Notes: generated by a model from the sequence alone, not told the origin. DNA of 64,000 bases from Lactifluus volemus (GCA_022376515.1 WTXI01000161.1:1-64000); one strand, 5' to 3'. Shown: positions 22,347 to 35,057, counted from the stretch's first letter. Program-made: numbers and translations.

Positions 22347-24144
22347 ATGGTAAATTTCCAAGATCCCACCGTAATCTTCCATGATTTGTGTGCGCATCCT
22401 CCTTCAAGCCTCTGCGCCTCGCCTCGCTCTAGATTTAGAACGCCCTGCTAAATCCGTCTTTTAACAGGGGCGGTGGTGAAACTCTGGCATGCTTTTGATG
22501 GCCTCTTCCTGTGTGTTGCCTACCTCGCGAGGCCTTTCTCTGGATGTCTCTCATGATGCCAACTCAACCTTTGGCTTGTCAGTTGGGAATTATTCATCAC
22601 TCTGGACCTTGAGTGGAGTGTTATCCGAGGGCGTCGCCCCTACCGTTGGACAATATGGGTCCGTGGTGATGGGGCCTCTTTGGGCCTTTCGAAGCCGCCA
22701 AGATTTAACTTTTCCCCTTCATCAGGTTTACTCCATGGCGCGGATAACCACACTCGTTGCTGTAATCCTCAACATTCTCAGGATCGATGATTCAAGGTCG
22801 ATTAATTGTCAGGTACGTGTGGTGTCCCTGATCTACACTCCGATTGACGACCCCTAGCTCTGGGTCATTTTCGAACACGTAAGTGCCCTCTAAGAAGTGG
22901 AAGCTAATCAGTCACCACTTACTCTCTCTTTCTCCTTGTAGGTATTCGCCTACTTGGCGTTGGCCTGCGCCTTGCTATTGATAGTGCTTCGCATGTACGT
23001 CGGGTCCTGCACCATTGCATTAGGCTGGAACAAAGGGCTGATGGTGGTGGCAGCATCGCCATTTGGGGTAGAAATAAAACCGTTTTGGCGCTTGCAACCA
23101 GTGTCTGGGGAATAAACGTTGCGTTCCTCATCCACGGTAAGTCTCGCCTTTCTCCACTAAAGGTAAACCGGGGCTCTCACGCACATGCGACTTGGCGCCA
23201 GGGCTCGTGCGGGTGAATAATGACAGTCAACCTCTATGTTCTGACCGTTGTGGCTTATCTATCCCTAGCTCCATGCTGTATGGGAACCTGCAGAAAACAC
23301 ATGCATGGTGACCAATTCTTACAGCTTCAAACTTAACATCCTTATTACGCTCGTTACCGAAATCATATTTTTCGTTTTCATGCTCGTCGGCTTGCTTCGC
23401 GTACGCCTACACGACGGCGGCCTGCTTAAGCTGGGGCCCTTCCTATGGAAACAGGTGGGTGGTAAAACACACCATCCTCTCAACTCGCTGATGTAAGGGA
23501 AGGGCGTCATTTGGTTCTTACTCGCTATTGTTGCCGAGATACCTCCAGCAGTCAGTTTTGATTTCTATTCCGTCGGCTCTTCCTTTTTCTCATCGCTATT
23601 TTGGGTCTCAGGTGTTCCTTATTTTGAACCTGAATGGTAATCTGTTTCTCTGCATTTCGCCAATGAGAAAGTTGACCTAGCTCACTTCTATTCAAAATTC
23701 AAGCTGCGCTCAACATTGTATGTTCTTCCTTCGCTATGGATAAAAGTTGCCTCTCTTACTACGCGTCCTCAATACAGATGTTTCAAATCCCGGCGCTGAT
23801 AGCATTGACCATCGCTGCAACGCGAATGTATCGTTCTTTAGTCAACTTCTCCTCCTCCGACATGTACGACCCTTCTAACTAGTATTCTTTCTCCCCCGCT
23901 CATGTGGCTGATGCCTCTTTGCAGCTCCGAGAGCTTGCAAACTACTAGTCATGGCGCTAGTAACCCGTTTGCGAAGGTCAAAGTACTTTCTGGCTCCGGC
24001 GCGATTGTCCCGCTCGGTCCGATGCGTGTGGACGTAGACCCCACACGCATGCGTAATTCCTTGTCACAGAAGACTAATTTTGCAAGTGGTAGTGGTTTGC
24101 AAGACAGTCCCAAAGGGGACATAAATGGCGGGCGGGACAAGTAA
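22347..24144 (+). CDS. Fungal multi-pass membrane protein, copy D
   Basis: Spliced reading is open from ATG to TAA (24142-24144). Landmarks: MVNFQDPTVIFHDL, AVVKLWHAFDGLFLW, ELFITLDLEWSVIRGRRP, VYSMARITTLVAVILNI, INCQ, VFAYLALACALLLIVLRI, AIWGRNKTVLALATSVW, ENTCMVTNSYSFKLNILI, FFVFMLVGLLRVRLHDGG, FLWKQ, GVIWFLLAIVAEIPPA, VFLILNLN, MFQIPALIALTIAATRMY, and a Ser/Gly-rich polar tail. The gene is more diverged from B and C than they are from each other. It has no DUF1365 or receptor fragment next to it, so it belongs to an older duplication. Seven-TM topology is inferred from hydrophobicity; function unknown. Confidence 0.78.
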
Positions 24145-27100
24145 ACGTGGCGCCTGCTTTAAAGTCTCGGACCGCTTGGCTACTATCTTATGTACTATAC
24201 CCGTATATCTGTCTCAAGTTACTAGTAACCGAAACTTGAAGCTGTTTGTGGACACAGGCTGACCCTGGCACGGACGGCCCGGACTTTCACCGCGACCACG
24301 TGCCCTTCAATTTTTGCTTGGTTGCCAGGGGCCGTATCTTCTGGAGACTTGTCGAAGCAATTGTAGATGAACCCGATTACACAGCCGAGCTTGTGTGCGA
24401 ATGTCGGTGTCCTGCTGTCCAGGGATTGACCGCTAGCCATGTGTACGATCATCGTAGCATTTTCGTCTATCTTTGCTCTCCTCGTTTAATTTCATCCCTT
24501 CCAGGTCTCATCCACTTTCACTTTTCGTCTTCGGCACTCGCGAAAGGCTCTGAATCTTTAACCATGCCACTCGCTCAGTCGCGCGTCCTACGACGTCAAC
24601 CTCGGCCACGATAGCTCTGCACCTCGGGCTCGGGCTCCTTGTCTCCGTAGTAACCCTTTCTGTTCTTCCAAGACTCTCTTGTTTTCCTACTACGGCTGCT
24701 CTGTCATGTTGTCCCGCTAGTCTCGGATCGCGTACATTTTGCCTACCGTCGCGTCTGATAACTCACAGTAAGTTTATTGCATTGTGATGATGTAGGGTGT
24801 GTCGAATTGCACCCTCCTGATGCGACGTCTCCCGTGTGGCTCCAGCAACGTCGTTTTGGCGTGAAGAAATTGTGGTGAGTACTGTAATGAGACCATACAT
24901 ACATTGCCTCTTGGCAACCCCCTTTTGTTTTCTGAATACTGGCTCCTTCCTCAATGCAGAGCCTTAGAGAAATCGATGACAAAGCAGAGGCGCGCAGGCG
25001 TGGTTCCCGAAGCGCACCAAGTTCATTGAACACATGATATGCATAGAACAGATCCTCGTGAAGGAAGCCGAATGAGCCCTTTTCACGTTCCGTCACCGAC
25101 GTACGGCAGTCCGGCGCGAACACAGGCTCTTCGCGCTTGTCTTTGTTGGGCTTGCTGGCTTGTTGCATGGCTTTCTCCACAGATGAGAGATCAGACAAGA
25201 CCTGCCGCGGTGGCAGCATCTCTCGTCACCCGGACCTCTCGGTCTCCATAGAGATATTTCAGGCGGCCCCAGGTCCCATCACGTCAACCTCCACGTTCTC
25301 GACATGGGCTGACTGTACGCCACGCCCCCGGAGGGTGGATGATCTTACGCATTCACCTTCGAGTCGAGCTTAGTGCGTGCATCCAGCTGTATCTGCTCCG
25401 TCGCTGCCCTGGACGGGTTAGCACCTGCGATTGGTTAGAGGTACGGCCCATGGCCGAGTGCACTGCGACCTTATCCTCATTTACAGGACCTCAGTATTCA
25501 TCAAATCGCCTCTAACGGTGCGGTTTATGTCTCGTTCAGTTCTGCATCTTGATGATGACCGATAACTCCAGCTTGTCATATGCTTGGCGTGGTAGGTGAT
25601 GGTGTAACTCTAGATCAGGCCCTCGCCGAATTACTGCCGCCTCTGAAGTGACAAGGCAAACATAGTTCAATTCTGTGTGCTACAGGATGGCTTAATAATA
25701 ACTAGGAGAAGCCCACGAAGGACGATCACTGTAATACCAAGAATAGCCACAAGTGAGAAGGTCGCTAAGAGAACTCATCCCGCATGCTCAAAGCGGGGCT
25801 TGCCTACTAGTATGTTCTGCCTAGAATATCATGATCACGACGTCAAGTGTTTTCTCGTTCCAGCTCTAGATTGCTTCGGTACTCACCATTGCGTCTTGTG
25901 ATATCCTTTGTTTTCGATTCTATGGACAAGCCTATTTGAAGGGAAATCCTTCCATCAACGTCTCCTGCCAGTGCGGTTAAAGTTATAAAGCCTCTAGATC
26001 TGGTCTTCGCGACCTATAATAATGCTTCGGCTCTCCGCACCCTCTTTATGTTCACGACCCTTTTTGATCTCCCAGTCACCGTCGCTCAAGCGCTCACGGT
26101 CCACCTGTTGGGCCATTACATACCTTCCCGCCTTTTTTTTCCCCTTCTTTCTGAAGCCAACACCTTCTCAAAGCGGAAACTTTAAGGAAGTGTTCCCGAA
26201 GCGCATCAAGTTCAAGTTTAATTGTAATAATAACTCTAGCGGGGGCGGGGAGCCTGAAGGCCAAGACAAGAAGCCTGATATTGGGGGCGATAAGCCTCAG
26301 GGACAGGACGAGAGGTCTCATGGCTTACTAACTATGCTAGATTATTCTTGGTCACGGCGTGGGTACTTGCAGCATCTCAGAGTCACATGCTTGGTATAGC
26401 ACAGGTAGTGTCAGTGTATTTTTTTATGAGCTATATAATTTATGGGTGAAATGCGATCCAAAGTTCATGGTTAATGGTTGGGGACCGATGGTATTTCGAG
26501 GGCAGAGGCTCACTAGCGCTCATTCTTGTTGCCACAGTGAACTGTGGGAGAACCCTGACCCGGTCGGAGCTTATCGGGAACACCACGGGTTTGGCCGATG
26601 GAAATGTCGAAATGCGGACGACACGTGGTTGAAGCTCTTGCCTCACTCACTTATCTCCTCAAATACCTGGAATGGAGTATCTTGGCCGCGTTCAACCCAC
26701 TGAAATGCAATCGTACATGTCCCTACTACAGGTGACTAGTACGTATCTTTTATATCCCTTTGTGACCAATACTAAATCTACTGGCCAGTCCTCAGAGCGC
26801 ACAGTCTTCCCCGTTTCAAAACCCTCCTTTGGAATGAAAACCGATTCTATGCTACTGTATCCGATGGGGCGAGAACTTTCCGGACACGGTCTGTGCGGAG
26901 CGTGGGGGATCATGTGGAGTGGAACGAGAATATCGATGCTCTGTAGGAAATGTCGCATTTCTATTTTATTTACAACTGAGTCTCCAGCAGTGCCGTTCCA
27001 CCACTCTCTCGCATGACGATATCTCTCTATGCGAAAAGGACAATGTCGGAAGACATCCTTGTTGGAAGGCAAGAAGTAACTTTAGAAGCCCGACACGGTT

Positions 27101-27253
27101 CGTTTCTTTTTAGGATTCTTACTCTTGTATAGCTGAGCACCATACATAGAGCTTGATATCAATTTCGGCAGTACTGATGGACATGCTGGACGTCCAGCGG
27201 AGCCGGCCACAGTGACACCCCATTTAACTATCGCCGTGTCAGCGAGTCCTTCT
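24145..27253. other. Gene-poor 3.1-kb stretch
   Basis: No complete gene is supported. Two minus-strand fragments may be related: about 25219-24950 encodes FLHEDLFYAYHVFNELGALR-like sequence, and about 26321-26180 encodes LELDALREHFLKVSALRR. They share the pattern ELxALREx(4)K/RxSAL and may be remnants of one duplicated gene that I do not recognise. The rest shows no family similarity, tandem array or RNA gene that I can support. Confidence 0.4.
24743..25219 (-). CDS. Hypothetical fragment, unrecognised
   Basis: A minus-strand open frame begins MLPPRQVLSDLSSVEKAMQQ and contains FLHEDLFYAYHVFNELGALR, EPRLRASALSSISLRLC. The first 90 residues look protein-like (amphipathic, charged), while the C-terminal third looks like read-through of an intron. 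A similar short motif occurs at about 26180-26250 on the same strand. No domain can be named. It may be a degenerate exon. Confidence 0.25.
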   Translation of the reverse strand: MLPPRQVLSDLSSVEKAMQQASKPNKDKREEPVFAPDCRTSVTEREKGSFGFLHEDLFYAYHVFNELGALREPRLRASALSSISLRLCIEEGASIQKTKGGCQEAMYVWSHYSTHHNFFTPKRRCWSHTGDVASGGCNSTHPTSSQCNKLTVSYQTRR

Positions 27254-30200
27254 ATGACTGAAGCAATCAACATTTTGAACCATTCATCGGCCGATCTTGA
27301 TAACCCCACCCGTCTATCCAGAGCGGATGATCTCCCCATTCGGAGCGGTAGTTTTGTGGGACCAGTAACGGACAGCCAGATGAAGATGTCACATACTCTT
27401 GATCGCGCTGAAGAAGCTATGGATATGGTGAAAACCTGGAAGAATACCGTTGATATTATCAAACGGGTGATGGACACAGTCAGTCCAATCCTAGAAGTAT
27501 GTCCAATATCTTATTTTCCTGCCGTTCTCTGAGCTCATTCCTACCCCACCCTTCAGTTGCATCCTTATGCTGGCTTAGCATGGAATCTCCTCTCAAAGAT
27601 CCCTGAGGTGCGTGTCTTGCCTCATTGGAGGACATGGCATATTCACTCGTCTTTTTTCATATCTCCCCCAGACTTTGTTACAGCAGTTTCAGCGTGATGA
27701 CAATGTCCGAACACTACTTCAGGCTATTCGGGATGGGTTTGAGTTTGCCAAGGAGGCCGACATTTTGAGGAACATCCAGCCGGCATCTACACAGGCAAAA
27801 ATTCTCGATGAGATGCTGCAGTGCGTATCCGAATGTGCCGAGTTTATTCAATCGTATGCGAACGACGTGCAAGTCGGTACGTCGTCTTAACCTCTCTCGT
27901 TGCTTATTATTATAACATGATTTTCAGGAAAGCGGATTTTGAAGCATACCGGTGGTCAAGTAGACGAAAAAATCGAACGCTACCGCACTACCCTCGTCCG
28001 ACTGCGAGAAATGTTCCTCGCATATGCTGCTGTCACCACTGAGGCTGCTGTCCTTCAAATGCGGAACGATATGAGAACACAAGTAACGGAGAGGTCAAAC
28101 CAAGCGTTGGAAGCTGGTGCGTGATTCTGATGGCTACAAGATCCTCGGATCGTCGACCTGACAGGGCGAACACAGAATTGTGTGCCATAATCGGAGAATT
28201 GCCTTCTATCGGAGGCTGGCGATTCAACGATAGGAAAGGCTGTCACCCAGGCACGCGGAAATATTTCTTGGACCACATCATCGAGTGGGTTGAGAATCCT
28301 GACACTGAACGTGGCCTCGTTCTCCTCGGCCAGGCAGGTACAGGAAAGTCCTCGATTGCCCACGAGCTCGCACGTCTCTTCGACAAGAAGTGTCTCGGTT
28401 CTTATGTCGCTTTTCTGCGGAAGGAGAGTTTCAAAGATGAGGCTTATCATCTCTTCACTACGCTTGCCCGCGATCTCTCCGATCGCTATCCTCCGTTCAA
28501 ACGCGCCCTGGGGAAGGTCGTTATGGGCAATTCGTCAATTCGCAATACCCGAGACTATCCTAGACTCTTTGAGTGGCTCCTCATTGATCCACTCAAGGAT
28601 CTACAGCTTGGGGGTCCAATCCTTATTGTAATCGATGGATTGGATGAGAGTGGTGTCACGATTGGCAAAAATGGACTGCACACGTTTCTTGGTCAACGTC
28701 TCGTTGAGCTCCCATCAAACTTTCGTGTATTCATCACCTCGAGGCCCGAGAGAGGTATCGAACCCGCGTTCATGAACGCGCCGTCTGTTCGTACTCTCTA
28801 CATGGACGACGCGCAACTCGCAGCAAATACGGAGCAAGATATTGCCGTGTATCTTCGGAATGAGCTCCCCGAGGCAGTGTTCAGAGACCACGGTGACAAA
28901 TTGGCGAAGGGGGCAGAGGGCCTATTTCAGTGGGCATCCGTCGCATCCGGGTTCATAAATAGCCCTGTCAATCTCGGCCTCGGCTTGAAAAAGCGCGTAC
29001 AGTACCTGTTGGGACGGTCTCCTGGCCGCAATGGGGAAGGTCTGTTGGATAACTTGTACGAAGAGGTCCTCAAAGAGTACTTCCAATCAAGTGAAGCGCA
29101 AGCTCTATTTCGGTCCATCATTGGACAGGTTTTAGCTGCGATTGAGCCCCTCTCCATCAATTCCTTGATTGCTCTTCGACGACATGCACCCGTTGATGAC
29201 CCTGAAGATTCTGATCCAGTTCTCGTTATTGAAATTCTCCGCCACCTTGGCTCGCTCCTGAGCAATGTCACTTCATCTGATCAAACCCGTCCCATCGTCC
29301 CTCTCCATACTTCATTCCGTGACTTTCTGATCAATAAAACGGACAAAGTGTTCTACGTGGATCTTGCCGATGCCCACCATCAGTTGGCACATTCCTGCCT
29401 TGGTCTAATGCTTGATAACCTCAAATTCAACATCTGCCAACTCCAGTCATCATACCTCGCCAACAGCGACGTCCCAGACTTGGCATCGCGAGTTGCCAAA
29501 TACGTTCCACCTGGTCTATCGTATGCCTGTATTTACTGGCACGATCATTTAGAACATCATCTTGTTTTTGACGACCATATCTTCAAAAAACTTCAATCGC
29601 TTTTCGAGACAAAATTTCTGTTTTGGCTAGAAGTGCTTAGCATCAAGAACAGTGTGGCCCTTGCTTTAGGAGCATTATCATCTCTATTGATATGGTTGCA
29701 ACGGGAGGTAGGTGCACCCTTTAGCTCAATGCGGCATGTAGTGACTTTTTGCCTTTTACGTAAGCGTTCGCAACCGAAGGTGAAGAATTTGTTTGCATTG
29801 GTGGATGACGCGTCCGCGTTTGTGCGGTATTTCGGAATGGCGATGGCACGGAGCGCACCGCACATTTATATCTCTGCCCTCCCTTTTTCACCAACATCTT
29901 CCTGCATCCTCAATCAATATCTCCGCGAATTTCCTTGCACATTGACCTTGGAACGCGGGGAGGTGTCCCACTGGCCAGCATTGGAAATGACGATCCGGGC
30001 ACATGACAAATGTGTCAATTCTGTTGCATTTTCGCCTGACGGGCATCGCATCGCATCGGGCTCGGACGATCACACGGTCTGCGTGTGGGACTCCACGACG
30101 GGCAAGGCCGTAGCGGCCCCATTGACTGGACACACGAATTCGGTTACATCTGTTGTATTCTCGCCGGACGCGCAGCGCATCGTATCGGCCTCAGACGACT

Positions 30201-32074
30201 GCACCATTCGCGTGTGGGATGCTACAACAGGACAGGTCGTAGCGAGCCCGTTTACTGAGCACACCTCTTTTGTCACATCAGCTACATTTTCGCCGGATGG
30301 ACAGCGCATAGCATCGGCCTCGTACGATCGCACAATTCGCGTGTGGTATGTCACAACAGGCAGGGTCGTAGCGGGCCCACTTACTGGACACACCTCGCCT
30401 GTTACTTCCGTTGCATTCTCGCCGGACGGACAGCGCATTGCATCTGCCTCTTACGATACCACGATTCGTGTGTGGAATGCCGCAACGGGCCAGATCATAG
30501 GAAACCCGTTTATTGGACACACCTCTTGGGTCACGTCTGTTGCATTCTCGCCTAACGGACAGTGCATTGCATCGGCCTCAAGCGACTGCACGATTCGGGT
30601 GTGGGATGCCGCAACCGGACGAATCGTAGCAGGCCCGTTTACTGGACATACCCATTCGGTTAGATCTATTGCATATTCGCCGGACGGGAATCACATCGCA
30701 TCCGCCTCGTACGATTACACAGTTCGTGTATGGGATTCTGCAACAGGACAGGTCGTAGGAGGCCCGTTTGGTGGACACACCTACGCGGTCAGGTCTGTTG
30801 CGTTCTCGCCGGACGGACAGCGCATCGCGTCGGCCTCGGACGATGATATGATTCGTGTGTGGAATGCCACAGCAAGACAGGTCGTAGCGGACACGTTTAC
30901 TGGACACACATCTTGTGTTACATCTGTAGCATTCTCGCCAGACGGACAGCGTATTGCATCGGCCTCGTTGGATCGCACGATTCGTGTATGGGATGCCGCA
31001 ACTGGCCAGGCCGTAGCGGGCCCATTTGTTGGACACACTTCTTGTGTCAGATCTGTTGCATTCTCGCCTGACGGGTATCGCATCGTATCGGCCTCGGACG
31101 ATCACACGATTCGCATATGGCATGCCCTAACGGGACAGGTGGTAGCAGGACCGTTTACTGGACACACTTCTTTTATCTCATCTGTCGAATTCTCACCAGA
31201 CGGGCTGCGCGTCGCATCGGCATCCTACGATGACACGATTCGCGTGTGGGATGCCATAACGGGGCAGGTCGTAGCGGGACCATTTACTGGACACGCCGAT
31301 TCGGTCACATCGGTTTCATTCTCGTCAGACGGACAGCGCGTCGTATCCGCTTCAGACGATCACACGATTCGTGTGTGGGATGCTGCTACAGGACAGGTCC
31401 TAGTGGGCCCGTTTATTGGACACACCGATTCGGTCACATCTGTTGCATTCTCGCCAGATGGTCGTCGCATCGCATCGGCCTCGGAGGATGACACGATTCG
31501 CGTATGGGATGCCGCAACAGGACAAGTCATAGCAGGTCCATTTACCGGACACACCAGTTCAGTCACATCTGTGGCATTCTCACTGGACGGGAAGCGTATT
31601 GCATCGGCTTCGACTGATCGCACGATTCGGTTGTGGGATGCTACAACGGGACGGGTCATAGCAGGACCGTTTACTGGACACACTTCTTATGTCTCATCGG
31701 TTGCATTCTCACCCGATGGACAGGGCGTCGTGTCGGCCTCATACGATCGCACGATTCGCGTGTGGGACACCATAACAGGACAGGTTGTAACGAGTGGATA
31801 TACTGATTTGGCTTCAGAAATTCATGAGGAGAATGCTATCGCAGAAAATATCGAGAAGATTCAGTTTACGGACCAATCCCTGATCGATAATGACGGTTGG
31901 ATATGTGGAGAAAAAAAAGAACTCCTTATATGGATTCCCGAGCTTCATAGATCAGCTCTTCATAGACCTAGCACTGTCTGGATTTCAGGAGGACATGAGA
32001 CCAGGCTTGACTTGTCAAAGTTTGTGCATGGATCAAATTGGGCTACTGTACGTGATCACAATCTATCTGAATAG
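27254..32074 (+). CDS. STAND receptor: helical N-terminus, NACHT, 14 WD40 repeats
   Basis: Exons run from about 27254 with introns near 27496-27557, 27606-27671, 27880-27928 and 28118-28176, then one long exon to 32074. The last junction (GCT G|AA TTG) restores frame into ELCAIIGELPS. The N-terminal 220 residues are helical (MDTVSPILE, LLQQFQRDDNVRTLLQAI, VDEKIERYRTTLVRLREMF), as in Goodbye-type fungal receptors. NACHT: Walker A GQAGTGKSS, Walker B ILIVIDGLDES, then VFITSRPERGIE. A helical linker leads to 14 WD40 repeats (about 29989-31790), likely two seven-bladed propellers. The C-terminus has DGWICGEKKELLIWIPELHR, as in basidiomycete relatives. By family knowledge these are NLR-like non-self sensors. 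An upstream 5' exon may be missing from this model; ATG 27254 is the first in-frame methionine I can support. Confidence 0.85.
29989..31790 (+). repeat. Array of 14 near-identical WD40 repeats (129-bp period)
   Basis: Each unit is 43 codons, with core GHTSxVxSVAFSPDG then QRIASASxDxTIRVWD. The units differ mainly at the two residues after GHT and at the two x positions around the Asp of SASxDx. Framework residues are almost invariant. The DNA is also highly similar between units, which points to ongoing homogenisation by unequal exchange or conversion. Confidence 0.9.
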
Positions 32075-32783
32075 AAACGATTCTATCCCTTTGTTTTTTA
32101 CATGCCATTGCCATTACTCTGTCTGAACTGGTCTTACTATCGCAATGGGAGATCATACAGAAAGAGAAAATCCACCAGCTTGAGACATCGTGATTTAGTG
32201 ATATGAGATATGGGTTAGGGTGATCCGGGGTCCCTGTGGAGCCAAGTACGTAAGAAACGCGTCAGAGCCCGACTTTCATCGAGTCTCCACCGTCGTTGGC
32301 CCTAACCTTGCTTGCGCGTGGCACTATAGTCAACTCAACAATCAGCTTGTTGCCTGATGTGACGATGTTGAGAACTACTACAGTCCGTTGTGTCACCCTC
32401 ATTATTCCCTTTAATTACTCGTTTTTTCTATGCACACACCACGATAGGGGGCCTGGCACGGGACCATGACCCTTCATGTGAGTACAACTCAAGGACGGGA
32501 ATGTGGTACACGGAGAACACAGTAGAAAAATTTACGCGAGTTTGTAGCAAAAGACATTAAAAAAAAGTACTCATTGGACAAAAACATACCAGATGCTAAG
32601 TGTGTCGGAAAATGTGTTATGGATACAGCTTATACATCACTGTTCGTGTGCGTAGGTAGCCAGCCATGAACTTGGGCAGGGTGTGTTCGTGAGTATGAGC
32701 ATGTCATAATGAGTATGTCATGATTACGCACAACGCCATCAACAGAGGTGATGCAAGCAGTACGGTACAAACCCACCAACTTT
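32075..32783. other. Spacer between the WD40 receptor and the large transposon
   Basis: No gene is seen. The last bases before 32784 form the left flank of the transposon insertion. Short repeats of ATGAGTATG/CATGTCAT type occur near 32690-32720 but do not form an array. Confidence 0.5.
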
Positions 32784-32790
32784 GATTGCG
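32784..32790. repeat. Candidate target-site duplication GATTGCG, left
   Basis: GATTGCG ends 5 bp before the perfect terminal inverted repeat. The same heptamer starts 5 bp after the right inverted repeat (53592-53598). The equal 5-bp offset on both sides makes chance unlikely. Confidence 0.6.
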
Positions 32791-32795
32791 GAGGG

Positions 32796-33119
32796 ATCCA
32801 TGTAGCCTAATTACATTGTTTCCTGATAATTTGTACACGACGTGTTATAATGTCCCAGGCACCTTACCACATTACAATACGCCAATTACCACCTATACCC
32901 ATTATAGTCATAATACATTGTAAAGTCTTCATAATTATAATGTCACTGACATTACAGTGCGCCGACATTGTAATGTCCCAATTATGATGCACCTACATTG
33001 TAATGTGCCAACATTATAATGTCATCAACATTAAATTGCGCCTACATTACAATGTCAGTGACATTATAATGTGCTCACATTATAATGCACCGACATTATA
33101 ATGCGCCGACATCATAATG
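32796..33119 (+). repeat. Left terminal inverted repeat, 324 bp
   Basis: Position p on this arm pairs with 86382-p on the right arm. I compared the arms line by line and saw no mismatch over 324 bp. The outer part (ATCCATGTAGCCTAATTACA) is unique sequence, and from about 32930 it grades into the palindromic minisatellite. Confidence 0.92.
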
Positions 33120-34440
33120 CGAGCACATTATAATGCGAGCACATTATAATGCGAGCACATTATAATGCGCCGACATTATAATGTGCTCATTGTAATGTCC
33201 CAATTATGACGCACCTACATTGTAATGTGCCGACATTATAATGTCATCAACATTAAATTGCGCCTACATTACAATGTCAGTGACATTATAATGCACTGAT
33301 ATTATAGTGTCACGGACATTATAACACGCACACATTATAATCTGACATTATAATACGCTGACATTATAATGCGCCGACATTATAATGTGCTCACATTATA
33401 ATGCGAGCACATTATAATGTGCCGACATTATAATGCGCCGACATTATAATGCGCCGACATTATAATGCGTTGACATTATAATGCGTCGACATTATAATGC
33501 GCCGACATTATAATGCGTCGACATTATAATGCGTCGACATTATAATGCGTCACATTATAATGCGTCAACATTATAATGCGTCAACATTATAATGCGTCGA
33601 CATTATAATGTGAGCACATTATTAATGCGTTGACATTATAATGTGAGCACATTATAATGCGCCGACATTATAATGTGCTCACATTATAATGCGCTCACAT
33701 TATAATGCGCTCACATTATAATGTGCTCACATTATAATGCGCTCACATATAATGTGCTCACATTATAATGTGCTCACATTATAATGCGCTCACATTATAA
33801 TGCGCTCACATTATAATTCGCCGACATTATAATGCGCTCACATTATAATGTCGGTGCATTATAATGTGTGTGCACATTATAATGCGCCGACATTATAATG
33901 GGCACATCGGCGCATTACAATGTGTGCACATTATAATGCGCCGGCATTATAATGCGCCGGCATTATAATGCGCCGGCATTATAATGGCGCATTATAATGC
34001 GCCGGCATTATAATGCGCCGGCATTACATTATAATGCGCCGGCATTATAATGCGCAAAACGGCATTATAATGCGCCGGCATTATAATGCATTATAATGCG
34101 CATTATAATGCGGCATTATAATGCGCCGGCATTATAATGCGCCGGCATTATAATGCGCCGGCATTATAATGCGCCGGCATTATAATGCGCCGGCATTATA
34201 ATGCGCCGGCATTATAATGCGCCGGCATTATAATGCGCCGGCATTATAATGCGCCAACATATAACGTACACACATTATAATGCGCACACATTATAATGCA
34301 CCACTTGTAATGCGCCAAACATTGTAATTCCAGGGACATTATAACGCGCAGAAATTATAATGTCAGTGACATTACAATGCACCTAAATTACAATGTAGGC
34401 GTATTATAATGCGCTTATAATGCGTGGAAATTGCAATGCA
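32930..34440. repeat. Left minisatellite array, 16-bp unit CATTATAATG+6
   Basis: Roughly 90 units. Each is the self-complementary decamer CATTATAATG plus a 6-bp spacer. Spacer types include CGCCGA, TGCTCA, CGAGCA, CGTCGA and, in a homogenised block at about 33940-34250, CGCCGG. Degenerate units (ACATTACAATG, TTATAATGCG) occur at the edges. Confidence 0.95.
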
Positions 34441-35057
34441 GATACATTTCAACACGGAAACACTACAATTCGGAAACACTAAATGTGAGGATATTACAAT
34501 TTGGGGACACTACGATACAAGGACACCTCCGGATGCCACGTGCCAATACTTGTCAAGCCCCAACTTTCACGTTTCGCCCCCTCCATGCTGAGACCTCTCC
34601 GATAGTCCCCCCAACTGTCGTGACCGAGAACTGCTCATACCACTTTCATATTACTAATCGCCCCACGTTCCGAGATCTGCGGACGCTTGAAGGATCCAGA
34701 AACCATTTAATTTGTTTCACTTTCAATCAAATGTCCCAGTATTGTCTTTGTCTCGTGTTATTTCACTTTCTTACTGCACATTCTCTTACATTCCACTTAA
34801 AAGGCGGCCAAAGAGGCCTTCAATGATCAAGTTGCGACTCTAATTTGACCTCCCCATTTCACGCGTGTCCATTATCCTTTGCCTCACCCATACCTCTCAC
34901 CACCACTGTTGTCATGTGTAGTCAACATCAACATATAATGTGATTACAGTAGAAGTACGCAAATAATCTGAAAATTTATTCCGAGGGAATCCATGCCCAA
35001 CCTGGCCTAGGCGCTAGTGAGTGAGACAGACACCCCAGAGCAAACTGCCACGGTGAC
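34441..35057. other. Sequence between the left array and the accessory gene
   Basis: A few degenerate array units (near 34440-34500) fade into unique sequence. A short plus-strand open frame here has no recognisable feature. This probably contains the 3' flank of the minus-strand accessory gene. Confidence 0.45.

Noticed and set aside
32930..34440. CRISPR-like or telomeric array
   Set aside because: Spacers are 6 bp and drawn from a few types; the unit is a palindrome and not TTAGGG-like. A CRISPR array is not expected in a fungal nuclear genome. It is a transposon subterminal minisatellite.
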